6,564 nt of DNA from Actinomycetes bacterium (GCA_023421635.1 JAEZSU010000275.1:1-6564); one strand, 5' to 3'. Shown: positions 1 through 6,268, counted from the stretch's first letter. Program-made: numbers and translations. The notes: generated by a model from the sequence alone, not told the origin.

Positions 1-125
1 CGGCGACGGTGCGGGCGGCCGTCGTGCCGATCGCCCTGCTCCTCATCCTCGCGGCCGGCATCGCCGGCGCGGCGATGCGGCTGGAGGCCGAGCGACGCGC
101 AGGCCGGAGGAGGGGGACGGCATGA
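1..125 (+). CDS. C-terminal end of a membrane-anchored protein (5' truncated)
   Basis: The frame starting at base 3 is open from the window edge to a TGA at 123-125 and gives the last 40 residues of a protein. These residues form one hydrophobic segment (about residues 4-24 of the fragment, rich in Val, Ile, Leu and Ala), followed by a very basic tail with several Arg. That is the usual layout of a C-terminal membrane anchor with a cytoplasmic positive tail. No LPXTG sortase motif is seen in the visible part. The stop overlaps the ATG of the signal peptidase gene (ATGA, 122-125), so the two are probably translationally coupled. By context it may be a surface or secreted-protein component processed by that peptidase. 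This is inference: the diagnostic part of the protein lies outside the window and its family cannot be named. Confidence 0.7.
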   Translation, partial: ATVRAAVVPIALLLILAAGIAGAAMRLEAERRAGRRRGTA

Positions 126-709
126 CCACGGATGCGCCACGACGCCGCTCGGTGTGGCGGCACCTCGGGGCGGGCGCCGGCGGCGCGGCGCTGCTGTTGC
201 TCACCGCCGCGGCGATCTGGGTGGTGGGACTGCCCTGGGTCACCGGATCCACCCCGCTCACCGTCCTCAGCCGCTCGATGGAGCCCGCCCTCACCGTGGG
301 CACGCTCGCCGTGGTCCGGCCCGTCGAGGCGTCCGAGGTGCGCATCGGCGACGTCATCACGTTCCGCACCGCCGAGCAGCAGCTCATCACCCACCGGGTC
401 GTCGCCGTCACCATGTCCACCGCAGGTGGCACGACGTTCCGCACGAAGGGCGACGCGAACGGCACGATCGACGAGGCACCCGTCGTCGCCGATCAGCTCC
501 GCGGCAAGCTCTGGTACAGCGTGCCCCTCGCGGGGCACCTCAACAGCGCCGTCGGCGAGCACCGCTCGTGGCTCGTGGTCGCGTTCGCCGCGGCACTGTT
601 CGGCTATGCGGGATGGATGCTGGTCGGCGGACTCGTGCAGGACCGACGACGACGGAAGGGGGCGGAGCCGCCCGCGCACTCAGGGAAATCGCCGCAGCCG
701 CGACCGTAG
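122..709 (+). CDS. Signal peptidase I, SipW/ER-type (family S26B)
   Basis: A 195-residue membrane serine protease that should cleave signal peptides on the outer face of the membrane. A basic N-terminus (RRR 7-9) precedes TM1 (about residues 20-41). The catalytic Ser52 lies in SRSMEPAL (50-57). The second conserved box reads THRV with His91, where bacterial LepB enzymes have the general-base Lys. This marks the ER/archaeal/SipW branch. The third box is KGDAN (109-113). A second TM segment (about 150-172) is followed by an Arg-rich tail, so the active domain lies between two TM helices, as in SipW-like enzymes. The start overlaps the upstream stop (ATGA), with GGAGGAGGGGG-like purine-rich sequence just before it. 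SipW-type peptidases usually serve a few dedicated substrates encoded nearby; the truncated upstream gene is the obvious candidate partner. The family call is secure, the substrate is inferred. Confidence 0.93.
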   Translation: MTTDAPRRRSVWRHLGAGAGGAALLLLTAAAIWVVGLPWVTGSTPLTVLSRSMEPALTVGTLAVVRPVEASEVRIGDVITFRTAEQQLITHRVVAVTMSTAGGTTFRTKGDANGTIDEAPVVADQLRGKLWYSVPLAGHLNSAVGEHRSWLVVAFAAALFGYAGWMLVGGLVQDRRRRKGAEPPAHSGKSPQPRP

Positions 710-712
710 GAT
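707..712 (+). promoter_or_regulatory. -10 box of argS promoter (TAGGAT), probably leaderless
   Basis: TAGGAT matches the actinobacterial SigA -10 consensus TANNNT and ends 9 nt before the argS ATG (722). With the usual 6-10 nt from -10 to start site, transcription would begin at about 719-722, on or next to the start codon, giving a leaderless or nearly leaderless mRNA. No clear TTGACA-like -35 is seen about 17 nt upstream, which is common in this group. The purine run AGAAGG (713-718) is only 3 nt from the ATG, too close for a good ribosome site. The first three bases of the box are the TAG stop of the signal peptidase gene. Confidence 0.6.
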
Positions 713-721
713 AGAAGGCCT

Positions 722-2389
722 ATGGATCCGCAACAGCTCTCCGCCGCCCTCCTCGCCGTCCTCGCACCGATCGCCGAGGAGCGACGAGCCGGCGACGGGC
801 CGGAGCCGACGGCATCCGACATCGTCCTCGAGCGCCCCAAGAACCGCGACCACGGCGACTGGGCCTCCAACGTCGCCCTGAAGTTCGCCAAGCCGCTCGG
901 CATGAACCCGCGCGAGCTCGCCACGCGGCTCGCCGAGGGGCTCGAGCGCACGCCCGGGATCGCCTCGGTCGAGGTGGCCGGACCCGGCTTCATCAACGTG
1001 CGCCTGGACGCCGCCGCGGCGGGCGCGCTCGCGAAGGCCATCGTCGAAGCCGGTGCCGCCTACGGCACGAACGAGTCGCAGCGCGGCAACACGATCAACC
1101 TCGAGTTCGTGTCGGCGAACCCCACCGGCCCGCTCCACATCGGGCACACCCGCTGGGCCGCCCTCGGCGACGCGATGGCACGCCTGCTCCTGGCGAGCGG
1201 CGCCACCCTCGTGCGCGAGTTCTACATCAACGACGCCGGCGCGCAGATGGAGCGGTTCGCCCGCTCGGTGCTCGCCGCGGCGGCGGGCGAGCCCACCCCC
1301 GAGGACGGCTACGCCGGCGCCTACATCGACTCGCTCGCGCAGCGCGTCCTGGCGGAGCGCCCCGACCTGCTGGACCTCGATGCCGACGAGCGCCTCGTCA
1401 CCGCGCGCGAGATCGCCTACCGCCTGCAGCTGGGCGAACTGCAGGCCTCGCTCGAACAGTTCAACGTGCACTTCGACGTCTGGTTCAGCGAGCGCATCCT
1501 GCACGCGACGCCCGAGGACGGCGGCCCGAGCCTCGTGGACGAGGCCGTGGAGCGGCTGCGCGCGCAGGGTCACGTCTTCGACGAGGACGGGGCCGTGTGG
1601 GTGCGCACCACCGCATTCGGCGATGACAAGGACCGCGTCATCCGGCGCTCCAACGGCGAGTACACCTACTTCGCCGCCGACGCGGCGTACTACCTCAACA
1701 AGGGCGACCGCGGGTTCGCGCACAAGATCTACCTGCTCGGCGCCGACCACCACGGGTACGTGCACCGGCTGAAGGCGCTCGCCGGTGCCGCGGGCGACGA
1801 CCCGGAGAAGGACATCGAGGTGCTCATCGGGCAGCTCGTCTCGGTCAACGGTGCGCGCCTGTCCAAGCGCGCCGGCAACATCATCGAGATGGACGACCTG
1901 CGCGAATGGCTCGGCACGGACGCGCTGCGGTACTCGCTCGCGCGCTACCCCGCCGATTCGCCCCTGACCCTCGACCCCGAGCTCCTGCGCAAGCGCACGA
2001 ACGACAACCCGGTGTTCTACGTCCAGTACGCCCACGCCCGCACCCACAACGTCGCCCGCAACGCCGAGGCGTCGGGAGTGGACCGCGGCGAGTTCGCACC
2101 CGAGACCCTCACGCACGAGACCGAGAGCGCGCTCCTCGGGGCACTGCAGGAGTTCCCGCGCGTCGTGGCGTTCGCCGCAGACGTCCGCGAGCCGCACCGG
2201 GTGGCCCGCTACCTGGAGGAGCTCGCCGGGCTCTACCACCGCTGGTACGACAACTGCCGGGTGATCCCGCAGGGCGACGACCCGGTCGAATCCGTGCACC
2301 GCACCCGGCTGTGGCTCAACGACGCCACCGGGCAGGTGCTGCGCAACGGTCTCGACCTGCTCGGCGTGAGCGCACCGGAACGCATGTGA
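722..2389 (+). CDS. argS: Arginyl-tRNA synthetase
   Basis: A 555-residue class I aminoacyl-tRNA synthetase that charges tRNA-Arg with arginine in the cytoplasm, using ATP. Length and domain order match complete bacterial ArgRS. The N-terminal tRNA-recognition (Add-1/Arg_tRNA_synt_N) domain covers about residues 1-90, with the conserved HGDWASN stretch. The Rossmann catalytic core contains HIGH at 139-142, FYINDAGAQ near 167 and GADHHGY near 340. The KMSKS-equivalent loop reads RLSKR, with Lys382. The C-terminal DALR anticodon-binding helical domain runs from about 430 to the end and closes with the typical GVSAPERM tail. The ATG at 722 gives the expected N-terminus and sits just after a -10 box. 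The next gene begins 30 nt after the stop, so co-transcription is likely. The last codons and the stop form one copy of a tandem duplication. No key residue is missing. Confidence 0.98.
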   Translation: MDPQQLSAALLAVLAPIAEERRAGDGPEPTASDIVLERPKNRDHGDWASNVALKFAKPLGMNPRELATRLAEGLERTPGIASVEVAGPGFINVRLDAAAAGALAKAIVEAGAAYGTNESQRGNTINLEFVSANPTGPLHIGHTRWAALGDAMARLLLASGATLVREFYINDAGAQMERFARSVLAAAAGEPTPEDGYAGAYIDSLAQRVLAERPDLLDLDADERLVTAREIAYRLQLGELQASLEQFNVHFDVWFSERILHATPEDGGPSLVDEAVERLRAQGHVFDEDGAVWVRTTAFGDDKDRVIRRSNGEYTYFAADAAYYLNKGDRGFAHKIYLLGADHHGYVHRLKALAGAAGDDPEKDIEVLIGQLVSVNGARLSKRAGNIIEMDDLREWLGTDALRYSLARYPADSPLTLDPELLRKRTNDNPVFYVQYAHARTHNVARNAEASGVDRGEFAPETLTHETESALLGALQEFPRVVAFAADVREPHRVARYLEELAGLYHRWYDNCRVIPQGDDPVESVHRTRLWLNDATGQVLRNGLDLLGVSAPERM

Positions 2390-2425
2390 GCAGATGAGCA
2401 CCGGAACGCATGTGACCCGATGAGC
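2372..2425 (+). repeat. 26-bp tandem duplication at the argS/lmeA-like junction
   Basis: GCACCGGAACGCATGTGA occurs perfectly at 2372-2389 and again at 2398-2415, a period of 26. The match continues past the 18-bp core to ATGAGC at 2394-2399 and 2420-2425, with two mismatches in the 4-nt spacer (GCAG versus CCCG). Copy 1 encodes the last argS residues APERM and its stop. Copy 2 is non-coding for argS. Both copies end in a possible start codon ATGAGC (Met-Ser), of which the second begins the next gene. Because 26 is not a multiple of three, the two ATGs are in different frames. Confidence 0.95.
2394..2423 (+). other. Possible 9-codon mini-ORF bridging argS and the lmeA-like gene
   Basis: The ATG in the first copy of the duplication opens a frame encoding MSTGTHVTR and a TGA stop at 2421-2423. 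It starts 4 nt after the argS stop, and its stop overlaps the ATG of the next gene as ATGA. It is probably the relic of the old start codon left by the duplication, not a functional peptide. It could still carry terminating ribosomes from argS to the next start, which has no clear Shine-Dalgarno sequence of its own. Whether it is translated is unknown. Confidence 0.25.
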
Positions 2426-3235
2426 GCCGAGACGGGGCCGACCCTGCCGCTGCCGTTCGACACGACGGATGCGGAGCCCGTCCGGCGCCGTCGCCCGTTC
2501 GGCTGGCTGATCGCGCTGCTGGTCGTGCTGGTGCTGCTGGTCACCGCGGCGCTCGCCGCGGAATGGCTCGCCCGCGACCTGGTCACCAAGGCCGTGCGGA
2601 CGCAGGTCGCCGACAGTCTCGGCGTCGCGGACGCGGACGACGTCGGCGTCGACATCCCTGGGGTCCTGCTGCTGCAGCTCGCCCGCGGCACGATCGACGA
2701 GGCCACGCTCGACGCCCCGGACGTCGAGGTGGACGGGTTCAGCGGGGCGGCGACCGTGACGGTGTACGGCCTCGCGCTCGGCGACACCCCCTCGATCACC
2801 GGCGGGACAGCCGCGGTGACCCTGGATGCGGCGCAGCTGCGTGCGCTCATGGGCACGGTCGACGGGTTCCCCGCGGACACGATCGGGCTCGCGGCACCGA
2901 ACGTCACCGCATCCGTCGACCTCAGCCTGTTCGGCGCGACCACGACGGTCGGGCTCGCCCTCACCCCGAGCGCCGACGGCGGCGACCTGGTCCTCACTCC
3001 CGATGCGCTCACGTTCGGCGACGCGCAGGTCACCGCGGAGGAGCTCCGCACCCGGTTCGGCCGGCTCGCCGACGGCGTGACCCAGGACTGGCGGGTCTGC
3101 GTCGCACAGTATCTGCCCGCCGCGCTGACGCTCTCCGGGGTCTCGGTCACCGGCGACCGTCTCGTCGCCTCGTTCGACATCGCCGCAGGGTCGCTCACGG
3201 AGGAGGCGCTCGCCGCCAAGGGCGTCTGCCCCTGA
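2420..3235 (+). CDS. DUF2993 / LmeA-family phospholipid-binding membrane protein
   Basis: A 271-residue protein with a short cytoplasmic N-terminus, a basic stop (RRRR 22-25), one TM helix (about 28-47) and a long exported domain of mostly beta-strand character (repeated hydrophobic/Thr/Val strands, about 55-271). This fits DUF2993 proteins, whose best-known member, mycobacterial LmeA, binds phospholipids and supports lipomannan elongation in the cell envelope. Two extracytoplasmic cysteines, Cys227 (in VCVAQYLPAAL) and Cys270 (next to last), could form a disulfide. The ATG at 2420 is the first in-frame start after the argS stop, and no good Shine-Dalgarno precedes it (CGGAAC is weak and distant), so coupling to upstream translation is likely. 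It probably shares the argS transcript. The family call rests on overall pattern and recalled similarity; the exact role here is not shown by the sequence. Confidence 0.8.
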   Translation: MSAETGPTLPLPFDTTDAEPVRRRRPFGWLIALLVVLVLLVTAALAAEWLARDLVTKAVRTQVADSLGVADADDVGVDIPGVLLLQLARGTIDEATLDAPDVEVDGFSGAATVTVYGLALGDTPSITGGTAAVTLDAAQLRALMGTVDGFPADTIGLAAPNVTASVDLSLFGATTTVGLALTPSADGGDLVLTPDALTFGDAQVTAEELRTRFGRLADGVTQDWRVCVAQYLPAALTLSGVSVTGDRLVASFDIAAGSLTEEALAAKGVCP

Positions 3236-3283
3236 GCCCCCCGCATCCCATCTCGCCCCGAGCCCCCGCATCCCGTCTCGCCC
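3234..3283 (+). repeat. Two degenerate GC-rich direct repeats after the lmeA-like stop
   Basis: Two head-to-tail copies, 3234-3259 and 3260-3283, share the pattern GAG, a run of C, then GCATCCCRTCTCGCCC. They differ by one C in the run and one A/G change. The first copy begins inside the TGA stop codon of the preceding gene. Each copy loosely resembles the 19-bp unit of the palindrome that follows directly (GAGCGCGTATCCGTTTCG), which suggests one degenerate array. Confidence 0.8.
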
Positions 3284-3352
3284 TGAGCGCGTATCCGTTT
3301 CGTGAGCGCGTATCCGATCGGGTGCGCACTCACGAAACGGATGCGCACTCGG
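3283..3352 (+). repeat. 70-nt imperfect palindrome built of 19-bp units; possible hairpin
   Basis: Positions i and 6635-i pair across a centre at GATC (3316-3319). The perfect core is ATCCGTTTCGTGAG (3293-3306) against CTCACGAAACGGAT (3329-3342). As RNA the stem would extend from 3283 to 3352 with only two C-A mismatches (3288/3347 and 3307/3328) and four G-U wobbles. The left arm is itself a direct repeat of period 19: TGAGCGCGTATCCGTTTCG at 3284-3302 and TGAGCGCGTATCCGATCGG at 3303-3321. The right arm holds the same units inverted. No T-run follows on either strand, so it is not a canonical intrinsic terminator, though it may still terminate or insulate transcription between the argS and lysA units. 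It could be a dispersed REP- or MITE-like element. Confidence 0.9.
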
Positions 3353-3425
3353 CGGCGGGCGGATGCGGGGACGGCGGGCCGAGCGCAGGCTCGCGGACCC
3401 GGCGGGGAGGGCGTGCGCGATCCCC

Positions 3426-3431
3426 TAGACT
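3426..3431 (+). promoter_or_regulatory. -10 box of the lysA-hom-thrC promoter (TAGACT)
   Basis: TAGACT fits the actinobacterial TANNNT -10 consensus. It lies in the only AT-richer spot between the palindrome and lysA, with purines (AAGGGA, 3434-3439) at the expected start-site distance. Transcription would begin at about 3438-3440, leaving a leader of roughly 66 nt before the GTG at 3506. No convincing -35 is seen. I found no lysine riboswitch-like or lysine-rich leader-peptide features in this leader. Confidence 0.55.
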
Positions 3432-3505
3432 GCAAGGGATCCGCGCGCGCCCGGTGTCCCGATCCCGGCGGTGCACGTCATCCACCCCTTCCGATTGGTC
3501 CCACC

Positions 3506-4915
3506 GTGTCAGCCTCGCCCGACCGTCCGTTCGCGCCGACGTGGCTCGCCGTGCCGGACGACGCCAACGCCCTCGTGCCGCAGGTGTGGCCCGCATCCGC
3601 CCACCGCGAGGAGGGCGCGCTCGTCATCGCGGGGGTCCCCGCCGCCTCGCTCGCCGAGACCTTCGGCACCCCGCTGTACGTGATCGACGAGGGAGAGGTG
3701 CGCGACCGCGCCCGTCGCACGCGCGACGCCTTCGACCGCGCGGCCGCCGCGCACGGCACCACCGCCCGCGTCTACTACGCCGGCAAGGCGTTCCTCTCCA
3801 CTGAGGTCGTCCGATGGGTGCTCGACGAGGGCCTGAACGTCGACGTGTGCTCGCCCGGTGAACTCGCCGTCGCCCTCGCCGGAGGCGCCGCCCCCGCGCG
3901 CATCGGGTTCCACGGCAACAACAAGAGCGTCGCCTCGCTCACTCACGCGGTCGAGGCGGGCGTCGGCACGATCATCATCGACAGCCGTATCGAGATCGAG
4001 CGCCTCGCCGAGATCACCGCGCGCCTGGGGACGGTGCAGCCGGTGCTGCTCCGTGTGAACAGCGGCGTGCACGCCGAGACCCACGCCTTCCTCGCCACCG
4101 CCCACGAGGACCAGAAGTTCGGCTTCGCCATGGAGGATGCCGCTGCCGCGGTCGCCCGCATCCGCGAGGTGCCGGGGCTGCGGTTCGTGGGCCTGCACTG
4201 CCACATCGGGTCGCAGATCTTCGGCGTCGCCGGGTTCGCGGAGTCCGCCGCCCGTGTCATGGACCTGCACGCGCAGCTCGCCGAGACCGCGGACGTGCCC
4301 CTCCTCAACCTCGGCGGCGGCTTCGGGATCGCCTACACCTCGGTCGACGACCCGAGCCCCGTGGAGGAGCTCGCCGACGGCATCGTCGCGGCCGTCGCCC
4401 ATGAGTGCGCGACGCGCGGCATCCCCGTCCCTGCGCTCGCGTTCGAACCCGGCCGCTCGATCGTCGGCACCGCGGGCGTCACCCTCTACGAGGTCGGCAC
4501 CACCAAGCCGGTCCGCGTCGACGACACGCACACCCGGCTGTACGTCAGCGTCGACGGCGGGATGAGCGACAACGCCCGTACCGCACTGTACGGCGCCGCC
4601 TACTCGGCGCGGATCGCGTCGCGGACGAGCGAGGCCGAGCCCGTGCTCGCACGCGTCGTCGGCATGCATTGCGAGTCCGGCGACATCGTCGTCGAGGACG
4701 AGTACCTCCCCGGCGACGTCGCCCCCGGCGACCTGCTGGCCGTCCCCGCGACCGGCGCCTACTGCTTCTCACTGTCCAGCAACTACAACCATGTGCCCCG
4801 CCCACCCGTGGTCGCGGTGCACGACGGGACGGCGCGCGTCATCGTGCGCGGTGAGACGGTCGAGGACCTCCTCGCCCGCGACGCCGGCGTCCCGAACCGG
4901 GAAGGGGAGGCATGA
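3506..4915 (+). CDS. lysA: Diaminopimelate decarboxylase
   Basis: A 469-residue fold-type III PLP enzyme that decarboxylates meso-2,6-diaminopimelate to L-lysine, the last step of lysine synthesis, in the cytoplasm. Lys94 in YYAGKAF is the PLP Schiff-base lysine. HIGSQ (233-237), the glycine loop GGGFG (270-274) and EPGRS (314-318) bind the cofactor phosphate. Cys389 in HCESGD is the active-site cysteine supplied across the dimer. The PLP barrel covers about 55-315 and the C-terminal beta domain the rest. I chose the GTG at 3506 because the protein then begins with the SASPDRPFAPTWLAVPDD segment expected for this group. A start at GTG 3302 would add 68 residues of low-complexity, Arg-rich sequence read through the palindrome. 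No strong Shine-Dalgarno precedes 3506. The stop overlaps the hom start (ATGA). Confidence 0.96.
   Translation: MSASPDRPFAPTWLAVPDDANALVPQVWPASAHREEGALVIAGVPAASLAETFGTPLYVIDEGEVRDRARRTRDAFDRAAAAHGTTARVYYAGKAFLSTEVVRWVLDEGLNVDVCSPGELAVALAGGAAPARIGFHGNNKSVASLTHAVEAGVGTIIIDSRIEIERLAEITARLGTVQPVLLRVNSGVHAETHAFLATAHEDQKFGFAMEDAAAAVARIREVPGLRFVGLHCHIGSQIFGVAGFAESAARVMDLHAQLAETADVPLLNLGGGFGIAYTSVDDPSPVEELADGIVAAVAHECATRGIPVPALAFEPGRSIVGTAGVTLYEVGTTKPVRVDDTHTRLYVSVDGGMSDNARTALYGAAYSARIASRTSEAEPVLARVVGMHCESGDIVVEDEYLPGDVAPGDLLAVPATGAYCFSLSSNYNHVPRPPVVAVHDGTARVIVRGETVEDLLARDAGVPNREGEA
4902..4910 (+). promoter_or_regulatory. Ribosome binding site of hom, inside lysA
   Basis: The purine run AAGGGGAGG ends one base before the hom ATG (4912). 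Its AAGGGG part has a 4-nt spacing. It lies in the last codons of lysA, so hom translation is probably both self-initiated and coupled through the ATGA overlap. Confidence 0.6.
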
Positions 4916-6267
4916 TCGACTACCGCAACCTGCGTGTCGCGCTGCTGGGGGCCGGAGCCGTCGGATCCCAGGTGGCGTCGCTGCTGCTGCGCCACGCCGA
5001 CGAGCTGGCCGACCGTGCCGGGGCGACGCTCGAACTCGCCGGCATCGCCGTGCGCGATGTCGACGCGCCGCGCGACGTCGACCTGCCCAAGGAGCTGTTC
5101 ACCACCGACGCGGAATCGCTCATCGTGGGCGCGGACATCGTCATCGAGCTCATGGGCGGCATCGAGCCGGCCCGCACCGCGCTCCTGCAGGCCATCAACT
5201 CCGGCGCCGACGTCGTGACCGCCAACAAGGCGCTCCTCGCGACCCACGGCACCGAGATCTTCGACGCCGCCGACCAGGTCGGCGCCCAGGTGTACTACGA
5301 GGCTGCCGCGGCCGGCGCGATCCCGATCATCCGTCCCCTGCGCGACTCGCTCGCGGGCGACCGGGTGAAGCGGATCATGGGCATCGTCAACGGCACGACG
5401 AACTACATCCTCGACCGGATGGACTCCGAGGGCGCCGAGTTCGCCGATGTGCTCGCCGACGCGCAGCGACTCGGCTACGCGGAAGCCGACCCCACCGCGG
5501 ACGTCGAGGGCTACGACGCCGCGCAGAAGGCGGCGATCCTCGCCTCCCTCGCCTTCCACACCACCGTGCCGCTGGAGTCGGTGCACCGCGAGGGCATCAC
5601 CCGGATCGACAAGGCGATGATGGAGGCCGCCCGCAAGGCCGGCTATGTCATCAAGCTGCTCGCGGTGTGCGAGCGGCTCACCGGCGAGGCCGAGGCGTCC
5701 GCATCCGGTGAGGCCATCTCGGTACGGGTCTACCCGGCGCTCATCTCCCGCACGCACCCGCTGGCGAGCGTCCACGGCGCGAACAACGCCGTGTTCGTCG
5801 AGGCCGAGGCCGCCGGGTCGCTCATGTTCTACGGCGCCGGCGCCGGCGGCGTGCAGACCGCCTCCGCGGTGCTCGGCGACGTCGTCTCCGCGGCGCGCCG
5901 CCACATCGCCGGCGGCGTGGGCGTGGGCGAGTCCACCCGTGCGAACCTGCCGGTGCTCGACATCGGCCGCGCGGTCACGCGCTACCAGATCACCCTCGAG
6001 GTGGAGGACCAGCCGGGCGTGCTCGCCACGACCGCCGGCATCCTCAGCGACGGTCGGGTCTCGATCGCCACCGTCGAACAGACCGTCATCGACCCCGAGA
6101 CGGGCATCGCGACCGGCATCGACACCGAAACCGGTGCGGCGCAGGCGCGCTTGGTCATCGGAACGCACAAGGCACGAGAGCAGGACCTGAGCGAGACCGT
6201 GCAGCGGCTCGCCGAGAGCGACGTCGTCGAGCGCGTCGTCTCGGTCCTGCGGGTAGAAGGAGACTGA
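4912..6267 (+). CDS. hom: Homoserine dehydrogenase with C-terminal ACT domain
   Basis: A 451-residue cytoplasmic enzyme that reduces aspartate-semialdehyde to homoserine with NAD(P)H, at the branch to threonine and methionine. The N-terminal Rossmann domain shows GAGAVG (13-18). TANKALL places Lys106 where the family has a catalytic lysine. NGTTNY (160-165) and the signature [20 protein letters not shown] (187-206) carry Glu191, Asp197, Asp202 and Lys206, matching the substrate-binding and catalytic residues known from the yeast enzyme. An ACT domain starts near residue 358 ([14 protein letters not shown]) and runs to about the end. In related actinobacterial enzymes this region mediates threonine feedback inhibition. 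The start overlaps the lysA stop, and thrC follows after 1 nt. This is a monofunctional enzyme with no aspartokinase domain fused. Length and motifs are complete. Confidence 0.97.
   Translation: MIDYRNLRVALLGAGAVGSQVASLLLRHADELADRAGATLELAGIAVRDVDAPRDVDLPKELFTTDAESLIVGADIVIELMGGIEPARTALLQAINSGADVVTANKALLATHGTEIFDAADQVGAQVYYEAAAAGAIPIIRPLRDSLAGDRVKRIMGIVNGTTNYILDRMDSEGAEFADVLADAQRLGYAEADPTADVEGYDAAQKAAILASLAFHTTVPLESVHREGITRIDKAMMEAARKAGYVIKLLAVCERLTGEAEASASGEAISVRVYPALISRTHPLASVHGANNAVFVEAEAAGSLMFYGAGAGGVQTASAVLGDVVSAARRHIAGGVGVGESTRANLPVLDIGRAVTRYQITLEVEDQPGVLATTAGILSDGRVSIATVEQTVIDPETGIATGIDTETGAAQARLVIGTHKAREQDLSETVQRLAESDVVERVVSVLRVEGD
6255..6263 (+). promoter_or_regulatory. Ribosome binding site of thrC
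   Basis: AGAAGGAGA contains AAGGAG (6257-6262), a near-perfect Shine-Dalgarno match 6 nt before the ATG at 6269. It lies within the last codons of hom and is the best ribosome site in the window. It fixes the thrC start. Confidence 0.85.
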
Positions 6268-6268
6268 C

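Noticed and set aside
1862..1870. Degenerate KMSKS loop in ArgRS (RLSKR) as a sign of inactivity
   Set aside because: ArgRS enzymes commonly have variant KMSKS loops, and the key lysine (382) and HIGH motif are present.
2387..2420. Programmed TGA readthrough fusing ArgRS to the LmeA-like protein
   Set aside because: The two are in the same frame with no further stop between them, but this follows from the 26-bp duplication. ArgRS ends at its normal C-terminus, and fusing a cytoplasmic enzyme to an exported domain makes little sense.
680..3271. 863-codon open frame on the - strand across argS and the lmeA-like gene
   Set aside because: It is antisense to two well-supported genes, its translation is low-complexity (Arg/Gly/Val/Glu rich), and it shows no recognisable domain. 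High GC content suppresses stops in this antisense register.
3283..3352. Canonical rho-independent terminator
   Set aside because: The hairpin is strong, but no T-rich tract follows on either strand and the stem is far longer than usual. It is listed as a repeat with a possible insulating role only.
3432..3505. Lysine riboswitch, T-box or attenuator peptide before lysA
   Set aside because: The leader is only about 66 nt, has no lysine-rich short ORF and no T-box or L-box-like conserved elements. Only a weak 6-bp inverted repeat (GGGATC 3436-3441 with GATCCC 3461-3466) is visible.
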